Shown here: in pieces, positions 6,808-13,122 of the stretch
How positions within the stretch are numbered: the first letter of the stretch is position 1
Layout: every line of letters begins with the position of its first letter
From: a virus
Length of the DNA stretch: 21,087 nt
Reading direction: 5' to 3' (one strand)
IMG/VR virus record: IMGVR_UViG_3300042197_000940
Coordinates: 1-21,087 of that record
Notes under the pieces: generated by a model
The model's database searches: none
The model's input: only the letters and a program-made list of their open reading frames with translations
Told to the model about the DNA's origin: nothing
Position numbers and translations under genes: made by a program

Positions 6808-8301
6808 ATGGAATCGTCCGCCAAGATCAAGTCTCTTCTCGACGAACTCGCCGCTGTACTGGCTGAGATGGGCGCCCTTCAGGACGAGGTGTCCGACGAG
6901 CGCGCTGAGACCGTTCCGCCCGTTGATGGCGAGGACGAGGAGATGGAAGAGGACGACGTCGAGGAGAAGGGCTACAAGCCCGAGGGCGTCGAGGACGCCG
7001 AGGGTGCGATGCCCGAGGACGAGGAGAAGGAGAAGAAACTCCGCTGCCTCTGCGAACGTGCGGAGAAACTCCGCGAGAAGATCAAGTTCTACGAGGGCGT
7101 TGCTGCCAAGGAGTTGGAACTCCGGGCGGTCCTCGACAAGTCTACGCCCGCCACGGATTCGGCGGTCGCTTCTTACCCCAAGGCCAAGGAGGGCCGGTCT
7201 GTGTCGATCTACCACAATCTGCCGGGTGCCGGTCGTCTGAAGAACTTCAAGGGCCAGAACGCCGAAGAGCGTGCCTATCGGGCCGGTCAGTTCTATCGGG
7301 CCACGCTGCTCAAGGATCAGAACGCCGCTCGGTGGTGTGCCGATCACGGCGTGGTCGACAGCCGCGCCCTGAGCGAGGGCATCAACTCGGCTGGCGGAAT
7401 CTTTACTGCGGAAGAGGTGCTGAACGAGGTGATCGTTCTGGTCGAGACGTACGGGGCCTATCCTGCCCACGCTCGCAACCTCCAGATGAAGTCCGATACG
7501 CTCGTTATTCCTCGTAGGACTGGCGGTTTGAAGGCGTACTTTATTGGCGAGAACAGCCAAGTGCCGGATTCCGACGCGAGTTGGGATCGGGTGCAACTCG
7601 TCTGCCGCAAATGCGCGGTCTCGAACCGGATGAGTTCGGAGATTTTGGAAGACTCCGTTCTGAATCTTGGAGACTACATCACTGGCGAGATCGCCCGGTC
7701 TCTTGCCGAATTGATCGACACCGTCGGCTTTGTCGGGAATGGCAGCGGGGATCACGGTTCGATGATCGGCGTAGCCACCAAGATCAACGACGGCACCCAC
7801 ACGGCTGGCGTCGTGACGGCTGCGACCGGCAACACCGGGGCTCTGACTCTGGACGTGGACGATCTGATCGCCACGGCTGGCCGACTCCCGCTGTATGCCC
7901 GTGCCAACGCCAAGTGGTTCGTGAATCCGGCCGTGTTCGCCGCCAGCGTGCAGCGTCTCGGCCTGGTCAACAACGTGGGCCTCTCGGGCGGCAACACTGC
8001 CGCGAACCTCGCGGCTGGCGCCGAGATGCGGCTGCTGGGATATCCGGTGGTTTTCGTACACACCCTTTCGAGCGCTGTGGGCGCCGACCCCGGTGTTGTG
8101 AAGTTCCTCTTCGGTGACCTCTCGATGAGTTCGTACTACGCGACTCGCCGGGGCATGACGCTGAAGACCTCGACCGACCGCTACGCGGAACTCGATCAGA
8201 CGCTGATCGTTGCGACGAGCCGCTTCGACTGTGTCACCGCTGACTGCGGCGACAACACGAAGGCTGGTCCGGTCGTGGCTCTCAAGACTGCTGCTTCGTG
8301 A
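6808..8301 (+). CDS. Major capsid protein, HK97 fold
   Basis: 497 residues, building the icosahedral shell. Residues 1-105 are a highly charged coiled-coil region with a long acidic stretch, matching the delta (scaffold) domain that the upstream protease removes in this family. From about 120 the HK97-fold body follows: SEGINSAGGIFTAEEV (about 188) as the N-arm/E-loop region start, GGLKAYFIGE beta strands, the long spine helix NLGDYITGEIARSLAELID and the P-domain-type FVGNGSGDHGSMIGV (about 308). The C-terminal part includes GYPVVFVHTL and a surface strand, FLFGDLSMSSYYATRRG. Clear RBS AAGGAA eight bases before the ATG. Position after the protease supports the call. The cleavage site cannot be placed exactly. 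Confidence 0.93.
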   Translation: MESSAKIKSLLDELAAVLAEMGALQDEVSDERAETVPPVDGEDEEMEEDDVEEKGYKPEGVEDAEGAMPEDEEKEKKLRCLCERAEKLREKIKFYEGVAAKELELRAVLDKSTPATDSAVASYPKAKEGRSVSIYHNLPGAGRLKNFKGQNAEERAYRAGQFYRATLLKDQNAARWCADHGVVDSRALSEGINSAGGIFTAEEVLNEVIVLVETYGAYPAHARNLQMKSDTLVIPRRTGGLKAYFIGENSQVPDSDASWDRVQLVCRKCAVSNRMSSEILEDSVLNLGDYITGEIARSLAELIDTVGFVGNGSGDHGSMIGVATKINDGTHTAGVVTAATGNTGALTLDVDDLIATAGRLPLYARANAKWFVNPAVFAASVQRLGLVNNVGLSGGNTAANLAAGAEMRLLGYPVVFVHTLSSAVGADPGVVKFLFGDLSMSSYYATRRGMTLKTSTDRYAELDQTLIVATSRFDCVTADCGDNTKAGPVVALKTAAS

Positions 8302-8350
8302 TAAGTACGGACACACTCACCCTGAAACCCCTGACTGGAGAATCTGAAAC

Positions 8351-8785
8351 GTGAATCATCTCGAAGGTACGAAGACTTCTGCAAGGATTTCGACGAGCGT
8401 GGCCGTGAACGCGACCCACAGTCACGAGATCGACACCTACGGCGCCGACTACGTGTCGGTCGACGTGGTGTACAGCCACTTCACCGCTGCGGCGTCCTCG
8501 TACGCCACGGTGCTGAAGGTGCAGCAGAGCGACACGGCTGGCAGCGGCCAAGTTGACGTCCCCGGCTTCTCGGTGGTGGCTGGTGCCGGTCGGACGACCG
8601 GCGTCGGCGCGACTGGTGCCGTGGCTCGGTTCAACATCGACTGCCGTGGCAAGCGGCGGTATCTCACGGTCGTCACCACTCCGGGTCAGCCCGCTGCCGT
8701 TGCGACGGTGGCTCGGCTCTCGAAGTTGGAAGAGATGCCGACCGAGAAGAACGCTGCCGGTGTCGACGCTTTCGTGAGCGGTTGA
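8351..8785 (+). CDS. Putative capsid decoration/head protein
   Basis: 144 residues, beta-strand rich, with alternating hydrophobic residues (DYVSVDVVYSHF, YATVLKVQQSD, RYLTVVTTPG). No membrane segment or catalytic motif. Its slot immediately after the major capsid gene and its all-beta look fit a capsid-surface or head accessory protein, but identity rests mainly on context. GTG start with GGAG (8337-8340) ten bases upstream; no ATG alternative fits as well. It stays in the head operon, 49 bases after the capsid gene. Confidence 0.6.
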   Translation: MNHLEGTKTSARISTSVAVNATHSHEIDTYGADYVSVDVVYSHFTAAASSYATVLKVQQSDTAGSGQVDVPGFSVVAGAGRTTGVGATGAVARFNIDCRGKRRYLTVVTTPGQPAAVATVARLSKLEEMPTEKNAAGVDAFVSG

Positions 8786-8854
8786 GGCAAGTTTCGGGGG
8801 GGAGCCAAACTACGGGCGGCTCATCCACGGATGGTCTTGACTGGGCATGGACGC

Positions 8855-8892
8855 CCAAGCCGCCTCTTTGTTTACTCCATCAAGAGGCTTGG
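8855..8892 (+). promoter_or_regulatory. Hairpin that encloses the ribosome binding site of the glycosyltransferase-like gene
   Basis: CCAAGCC (8855-8861) plus TCTT (8865-8868), with a GCC bulge, pair with AAGA/GGCTTGG (8882-8892) around a 13-base loop; an alternative GCCTCTT/AAGAGGC pairing also exists. The right arm contains AAGAGG, the only SD-like sequence before the ATG at 8899, so the structure could hide the RBS. No T-run, so not a normal terminator. The stretch 8786-8898 has odd codons if read as coding and is better viewed as leader. Confidence 0.5.
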
Positions 8893-8898
8893 GTTTAC

Positions 8899-9684
8899 AT
8901 GCGAGTTATCGTCGGCAACGTAGAGCATGATGTCCGAATCGCGGGCGCGATCAGCGTTCCGCGATTAGGCTTTATGGACAATTATTATTGTTCCATTCAA
9001 GCCTTCTCTCAGTTCGGCATCCCGCTCACGAAAGGCACCGGGGCCTTCTGGGATCAAGTGATGTCTCGGATTCTCACGGACTTGAGTCGTGAGGAGGCCG
9101 GGTATGACTTCATCATCACGATGGATTACGACTCCGTATACGAGCCCGAGTGCATCTCGCGGCTCGTGTCGGCTGCTCTCTTGTCTGGATACGACGCCGT
9201 GGCTCCGCTTCAGACGAAGCGGGATGACCAGAAGTTGATGTTCACGCCCAAGGGCATGTCTGGAGACCACGACAGCAAGATCACCTTGCCTCTGGAGTGG
9301 TGGGAAAAGCCCACTCAGCCCGTGGACAGCGCTCACTTTGGCCTGACCGTGCTGCGGACGGCGGCTCTTCGCCGCATGCCGAAGCCATGGTTTCTGGGCG
9401 TGCCCAACTCCGACGGCGACTGGGCGGACGTCGAGCCCGGCGACGGCAAGACGGCTCGCGTCGATCCGGACATTTACATGTGGCGGAAGTGGCGGGAGTG
9501 CGGCAACACGCTGGCGATCTGCCCTCAAGTCTCGATCGGCCACGCGGAACTCGTGATCACCTGGCCGGATCAGCAACTGAAGGCCGTGCATCAGTATCCG
9601 AATCACTACTGGCAAGCAGGCGGGCGGCGACCACCGGAGGCGTGGGGTTCTCCTGAGCATGCAGCAAAGTGTGAGGCTAAGTAA
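8899..9684 (+). CDS. Glycosyltransferase-like protein (GT-A fold, DxD)
   Basis: 261 residues. It begins with a basic strand region (VRIAGAISVPRLGFMDNYY) typical of small GT-A glycosyltransferases, followed by helix and FIITMDYDSVY, where D76-x-D78 is the metal/nucleotide-sugar DxD candidate, then DAVAPLQTKRDD and a later acidic stretch DGDWADVEPGDG. I chose the ATG at 8899; the frame could extend to a TTG at 8782 that overlaps the previous stop, but that stretch looks non-coding and forms a hairpin. It sits between head genes, so it may modify a capsid or decoration protein; sugar and target unknown. Family call moderately sure, function inferred. Confidence 0.65.
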   Translation: MRVIVGNVEHDVRIAGAISVPRLGFMDNYYCSIQAFSQFGIPLTKGTGAFWDQVMSRILTDLSREEAGYDFIITMDYDSVYEPECISRLVSAALLSGYDAVAPLQTKRDDQKLMFTPKGMSGDHDSKITLPLEWWEKPTQPVDSAHFGLTVLRTAALRRMPKPWFLGVPNSDGDWADVEPGDGKTARVDPDIYMWRKWRECGNTLAICPQVSIGHAELVITWPDQQLKAVHQYPNHYWQAGGRRPPEAWGSPEHAAKCEAK

Positions 9685-9688
9685 GCGT

Positions 9689-9892
9689 ATGAAAGTTCGA
9701 CTCCTAAGAGACTGGTCGTATCACAAGCAAGGCGAAGTCGCTGAAGTCTTCGAGCCTACTGCTCGAAACTGGCTCATCAACGGCATCGCCGAGGCGGTCA
9801 GCGAGAGTCGTTCTCTCGACATCGAGGACGCTGTCGAGAAGCCCGCTCAGGCAGTCGAGCGGGCTGTCCTAGACCGCAAGCAGAAGAAATGA
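9689..9892 (+). CDS. Small structural-operon protein of unknown function
   Basis: 67 residues (MKVRLLRDWSYHKQGEV...), a short beta-type start with RDW and then ARNWLINGIAEAV, followed by a charged Lys/Glu tail ending DRKQKK. Such small proteins are common between head and neck genes in siphoviruses; I know no role. The ATG at 9689 gives the standard MKVRLLRDW start; an in-frame ATG at 9659 would add 10 residues inside the previous gene and has no RBS. Four-base overlap with the next gene. Confidence 0.6.
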   Translation: MKVRLLRDWSYHKQGEVAEVFEPTARNWLINGIAEAVSESRSLDIEDAVEKPAQAVERAVLDRKQKK

Positions 9893-10515
9893 AGTCCTAC
9901 GAGTTAGTCCAGCGGGGCAACGTCCGGTATCGCTCGCTCCGGCGAATTACAGAGCCTGTGGTCGAGCCTGTCTCGATCTCGGAGGCGAAGTCGCACCTTC
10001 GCATCGACGCCGACTTCACGGACGACGATCTCTACTTGCAGTCTCTCATCTCGGCCGCCCGCATCCATGTCGAGACCGTGAGCGACCGGACTCTGATTCT
10101 GTCCCAGTGGCAGATGAAGATGGACGTGTTCCCGTCGTGGGACATTGAACTCCCCAAGCCGCCGATCGCAGTCGGGGACGTGACGGTCTCGTACATCCCG
10201 TCCGACGCCGTCTACCTCCCGGTGCCGTACACAAACTTCCGCGTCGACCGAGACTCGACGCCTGCGGTCATTCGCCCGCAGTGGAACGGCTCGTGGCCGT
10301 CGGCGAGAGGGGCAGAGAACGACGTCGTGATCACGTACTGGGCTGGGTACGGCCCGTCGCCCGCCAACGTGCCCACACCCGCGCGTCACTGCATCTTGAT
10401 GCTTGTGGCGTCGTGGTACGCCAACCGGGAAGCAGTCATCCAGGGTGGCATGAACCCCGTCCCCATGGCCGTCGAAGTCTTGCTTGGTGCGATCAACTGG
10501 GGGCAGTACCGCTGA
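9889..10515 (+). CDS. Head-tail connector, gp6-like
   Basis: 208 residues. The N-terminal part has the family hallmark: EPVSISEAKSHLRID, acidic DDDLYLQSLISAARIHVE and RTLILSQW, as in HK97 gp6-type connector proteins that sit under the portal. A beta-rich middle (FRVDRDSTPAVIRP, DVVITYWAGYG) and a C-terminal helix region (ILMLVASWYANREA, plus AVEVLLGAINWGQYR) follow, which also match the longer connector family. The ATG overlaps the previous stop (ATGA). Together with the next gene it forms the neck. Confidence 0.88.
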   Translation: MKSYELVQRGNVRYRSLRRITEPVVEPVSISEAKSHLRIDADFTDDDLYLQSLISAARIHVETVSDRTLILSQWQMKMDVFPSWDIELPKPPIAVGDVTVSYIPSDAVYLPVPYTNFRVDRDSTPAVIRPQWNGSWPSARGAENDVVITYWAGYGPSPANVPTPARHCILMLVASWYANREAVIQGGMNPVPMAVEVLLGAINWGQYR

Positions 10516-10516
10516 T

Positions 10517-10852
10517 ATGGCTCTTCGCGCTGGCGATCTTCGCGAGTCCGTCACGGTTCAGGTCGCGACTGAGCAGACCAACGACTACGGCGAGACTACG
10601 TTGACATGGTCAGACTTCGCCTCCCGGCGGGCCTCCATTCGCGGCCTGCGGGTCGACGAAATGATGAGCGCCCAAGGGCCGTACACGGTCGCGACGCACG
10701 ACGTCGAGTTTCGGTATGTGCCTGGGCTTCAGGCTGGCATGAGGCTTGTCTGGAATAGCCGCACGCCGAGCAGGACTCTGGACGTGATTCAGGTCACAGA
10801 GGGCGTCAACCGAGAGTCGCACAGACTTGTCTGCAAGGAGCAAGTCGCGTGA
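10517..10852 (+). CDS. Head closure (head-tail joining) protein
   Basis: 111 residues starting MALRAGDLRESVTVQ, the classic opening of the phage head-tail joining family, followed by DYGETTLTWSDFASRRASIRGL and HDVEFRYVPGLQAGMRLVW. All-beta. It plugs the connector until tail attachment in related phages. The ATG lies one base after the previous stop; the frame upstream of it lies over the previous gene and is shadow. Four-base overlap with the next start. Confidence 0.88.
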   Translation: MALRAGDLRESVTVQVATEQTNDYGETTLTWSDFASRRASIRGLRVDEMMSAQGPYTVATHDVEFRYVPGLQAGMRLVWNSRTPSRTLDVIQVTEGVNRESHRLVCKEQVA

Positions 10853-11262
10853 TCACGGTCGAAATCCAGGGACTAGACGAACTCATCGAAGCAGTCCGCA
10901 AGATTCCCACGTCTATCGACCGCAAGTCAGTCTTCGAGGACGTATCTCAGCAGTTCTCAGCCCGTCTTCGAGCAGCCACTCCGAAGGGATACAGCGGCAA
11001 ACTGCGAGACTCGGTGGTCTACTCCGCCGACGACGAGCAGGGCGAAGTGGGGTACGAGCAGGGCGTCGAGACCGCCGGAGACTCCAGCCTGGACAGCGTC
11101 ATTCGGCCCAAGAGGCGGGGCAAGTCTGTCCTGGCTCGCAATTGGGTCAAGCCAGACGAACTGGAGGCTGTCCTTCAGGAGACGTTCGACTCCTACGCAT
11201 CCGAGGGGTCCGTCTTCATGGAGACTCGCTTCGCGGAGGAGTTAACTCGTGGCCTATCCTGA
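10849..11262 (+). CDS. Neck/tail completion protein, HK97 gp10-like
   Basis: 137 residues beginning MITVEIQGLDELIEAVRKIP, the usual opening of the gp10-like family (a strand then G-x-x-E-L helix), then TPKGYSGKLRDSV and a Pro/Arg patch (VIRPKRRGKS). The GTG start is four bases before the previous stop (GTGA). Order connector, closure, gp10-like, completion is the standard siphovirus neck order, supporting the call. Confidence 0.85.
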   Translation: MITVEIQGLDELIEAVRKIPTSIDRKSVFEDVSQQFSARLRAATPKGYSGKLRDSVVYSADDEQGEVGYEQGVETAGDSSLDSVIRPKRRGKSVLARNWVKPDELEAVLQETFDSYASEGSVFMETRFAEELTRGLS

Positions 11263-11656
11263 AAAGTGGCTCCGAGCCAAGTTGGACGAGGCCACGACGG
11301 CTGGCGTCCACCCCATTCTGGCTCCTCAAAACGCCCCTCTTCCGCTGGTCGTGTACCGCAGGACCGGAACCCGCCGGGAGCGGAACATGGGCGGCAACGT
11401 CGGCAGGCCTATTGCCACGTTCTCGGTCTCGATCGTGGCCGAAAGTTACAGCCAGGCCAAGGACATCGCCGAGGCGGTTCGCCTGAAAGTTGACAACTTT
11501 ACGGGCGACTACTCTGGCCTGACAATTGTATTTACCTCGCTCGTGTCCGAGGCGGACAACATGGAACGTCCAAACGAAGGACAGGCGAAGCCGCTGTATC
11601 GCGTCGATCAGGTTTACGAAGTTCGGTATCACGAAAACGTCCAAGGAGGGGCGTAA
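11249..11656 (+). CDS. Tail completion/terminator protein
   Basis: 135 residues, an alpha/beta protein with MAYPEKWLRAKLDEA, PLVVYRRTGT, ATFSVSIVAESYSQAKDIAEAVR and RVDQVYEVRYHE, the outline of the short tail terminator proteins that cap the tube. Family is inferred from pattern and slot. GTG start with an excellent SD (GGAGGAG, 11235-11241, 7-base spacer); it overlaps the previous gene by 14 bases. Confidence 0.7.
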   Translation: MAYPEKWLRAKLDEATTAGVHPILAPQNAPLPLVVYRRTGTRRERNMGGNVGRPIATFSVSIVAESYSQAKDIAEAVRLKVDNFTGDYSGLTIVFTSLVSEADNMERPNEGQAKPLYRVDQVYEVRYHENVQGGA

Positions 11657-11659
11657 AAA

Positions 11660-12031
11660 ATGGCCTACGAATCCGCACAGGGCTTGTCGTTCACGTTCAG
11701 CGGCAAGACGTTCCTGCTCACGAGCATCTCGTTCAGCAAGAAGGTTCCCGAAGTTGACGTCACTGACCTGAAGTCTCCTCACGGCTCATTCCGCTCGTAC
11801 CGCCCGGCGCCCATCCGCGACGGCGACGAACTGTCGATCGAGTTCTGGGGCATGGACTTCCCGCAGATGACTGCTACGGGCGTTCTGTCGTGGTCGATGG
11901 ACGGTACGGGCAGCAACTCGGCCCTGATCTCGTCTCTTCCGACCGTGGCTCTCTGCACGTCGTCTCAGTTGCAGGCTGCGGCTGGCGAACTCATCAAGGG
12001 CTCGGCCACGCTGCGAATCACTTTGACTTGA
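11660..12031 (+). CDS. Tail tube protein 1
   Basis: 123 residues, all-beta: GLSFTFSGKTFLLTSISFSK, then VDVTDLKSPHGSFR, GDELSIEFWGMD and KGSATLRITLT. This pattern fits major tail tube proteins, the stacked hexamer rings of a long tail. RBS AGGAGG (11644-11649) ten bases before the ATG is the strongest of the tail genes, as expected for an abundant protein. The next gene encodes a paralogue. Confidence 0.75.
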   Translation: MAYESAQGLSFTFSGKTFLLTSISFSKKVPEVDVTDLKSPHGSFRSYRPAPIRDGDELSIEFWGMDFPQMTATGVLSWSMDGTGSNSALISSLPTVALCTSSQLQAAAGELIKGSATLRITLT

Positions 12032-12034
12032 TGA

Positions 12035-12466
12035 ATGCCGTATATCTCGTCGCACGGCGCCACGTTTACGTGGGGCACGTTCAATTTTCAGATCACGTCG
12101 CTGCAAGTCGCTGCCAATGCGGGAAGTGACATCGACATCACGTCGATGTCTTCCGAGGTTGTCAGCGACCCAGCGAACACTGATCGAAAGATGGTCGTGC
12201 CTGACTACGACACGGCCGTGTCGGCGAGGTACGGCAGCGAGATGTCGATTGAGTTCTTTGCCAGCAGAGACATTACGGCAGCGAACTACTTCGACGTCGT
12301 GGGCTCGAAGAGAACATTCACCCTGACGCTACCTCCGGGCGAAGGCACGGCGGCGTCAGGGACGTTCTCGATCAACAAAACGGCGATCCTGACTCAGATG
12401 AGTCTCGGAGCGGCCACCGGGGAGTATGTGAAGGGTTCGGCTTCGTTTCGTGTAACAGGAAGGTAA
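12035..12466 (+). CDS. Tail tube protein 2 (tandem paralogue)
   Basis: 143 residues with the same plan as the preceding protein: GATFTWGTFNFQITSLQV, DIDITSMSSEVVSDP, SEMSIEFFASRD and a similar end, EYVKGSASFRVTGR. Residue-level similarity to the neighbour is clear at the two ends but weak in the middle. The stop of the previous gene and this ATG are only three bases apart, with poor SD, so it probably relies on coupled translation. It may be a second tube ring type or a tube variant; undecided. Confidence 0.65.
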   Translation: MPYISSHGATFTWGTFNFQITSLQVAANAGSDIDITSMSSEVVSDPANTDRKMVVPDYDTAVSARYGSEMSIEFFASRDITAANYFDVVGSKRTFTLTLPPGEGTAASGTFSINKTAILTQMSLGAATGEYVKGSASFRVTGR

Positions 12467-12473
12467 TTTCCAC

Positions 12474-12818
12474 ATGGCTCTCAGTAAGGCTGCGATTCTC
12501 GCTGCGGACGATAAGAAGATGGTCGACCACGACGTTCCCGAATGGGGCGGCGCGGTCAAACTCCGGGTGATGACGGGCACCGAGCGGGATCGCTTCGAGT
12601 CCGAGTTCGTCAACGGCAACAAGAGCGTCGACATGGTGCGGGCGAAGTTGGTCGCCAAGTGCCTGTGCGACGAGAAGGGCGAGCGTCTCTTCACCGAGAC
12701 CGAGATCCCCCAGTTGGGCGAGAAGTCCGCTGCGGTCCTTGACCGTCTCTTCGCTGAGTGCATGAAGTTGAACAGGTTCTCGAAAGAGGACGTGGACGAC
12801 CTCGCAAAAAACTCCTAG
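12474..12818 (+). CDS. Tail assembly chaperone, short (G-like) product
   Basis: 114 residues (KMVDHDVPEWGGAVKLRVMTGTERDRFE...), with helices and ending DDLAKNS. This is the shape and slot of the short chaperone that precedes every siphovirus tape measure. SD AGGAAGG (12457-12463), ten-base spacer. Its last codons carry a slippery site that feeds the following frame. Confidence 0.85.
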   Translation: MALSKAAILAADDKKMVDHDVPEWGGAVKLRVMTGTERDRFESEFVNGNKSVDMVRAKLVAKCLCDEKGERLFTETEIPQLGEKSAAVLDRLFAECMKLNRFSKEDVDDLAKNS

Positions 12819-13120
12819 ACCGTCCCCGCAGGCTGTTCGAGTTCCGGCTCGCACTTGCGCTTGGACGGTCCCATGCCGAACTTCTCGCGTCGGTCGATGC
12901 GGCCGAACTCGCAGAATGGGAGGCATTTTGGACAATAGAACCATGGGGAGACGAGTGGCGAAGAACCGCTCGTCTCGCCACGGCTCTATGCACTGCCTGG
13001 GGCTGTAAGCGTCTGGAAGAGGAGATGCTCATGCCCAGCCACCGCAAGCGACAGCAGACCAAGGACGAGATGCTGGGCGAACTGTGGAAGTTGGCCGCCG
13101 CTAACGGAGCGAGGGGCTGA
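12474..13120 (+). CDS. Tail assembly chaperone, frameshifted (G-T-like) fusion
   Basis: Reading 12474-12812 and then 12812-13120 in the -1 frame gives about 215 residues. The second part (LLDRPRRLFEFRLALALGRSHAEL...AEWEAFW) is the T-type extension, which contacts the tape measure in other siphoviruses. It overlaps the short chaperone, is in the -1 frame and has no good start of its own (a weak ATG at 12758 lies inside the short gene). The arrangement matches the known G/GT programme. Confidence 0.88.
12806..12870 (+). promoter_or_regulatory. Programmed -1 frameshift signal
   Basis: The heptamer A AAA AAC (12806-12812) is aligned with the zero frame (GCA AAA AAC). After a five-base spacer, GACCGTCC (12818-12825) pairs perfectly with GGACGGTC (12863-12870); inside, CGCAGG (12827-12832) pairs with CTTGCG (12854-12859, one G-U) and CGAG (12838-12841) with CTCG (12848-12851). 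Slippery site, spacer and long stem are all as expected for a strong -1 shift. Confidence 0.88.
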
Positions 13121-13122
13121 CT

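Noticed and set aside
6760-8316. Long minus-strand frame of 518 codons opposite the major capsid gene
   Set aside because: It mirrors the capsid gene's codon bias, has no RBS or recognisable domain, and the plus strand encodes a clear HK97-fold protein.
8782-8898. TTG-start extension of the glycosyltransferase-like gene
   Set aside because: Poor codons, start overlapping the previous stop, no RBS, and a hairpin instead.
10827-11486. Plus-strand frame of 219 codons across neck genes
   Set aside because: Arg/Ser-rich shadow over the well-supported gp10-like and completion genes.
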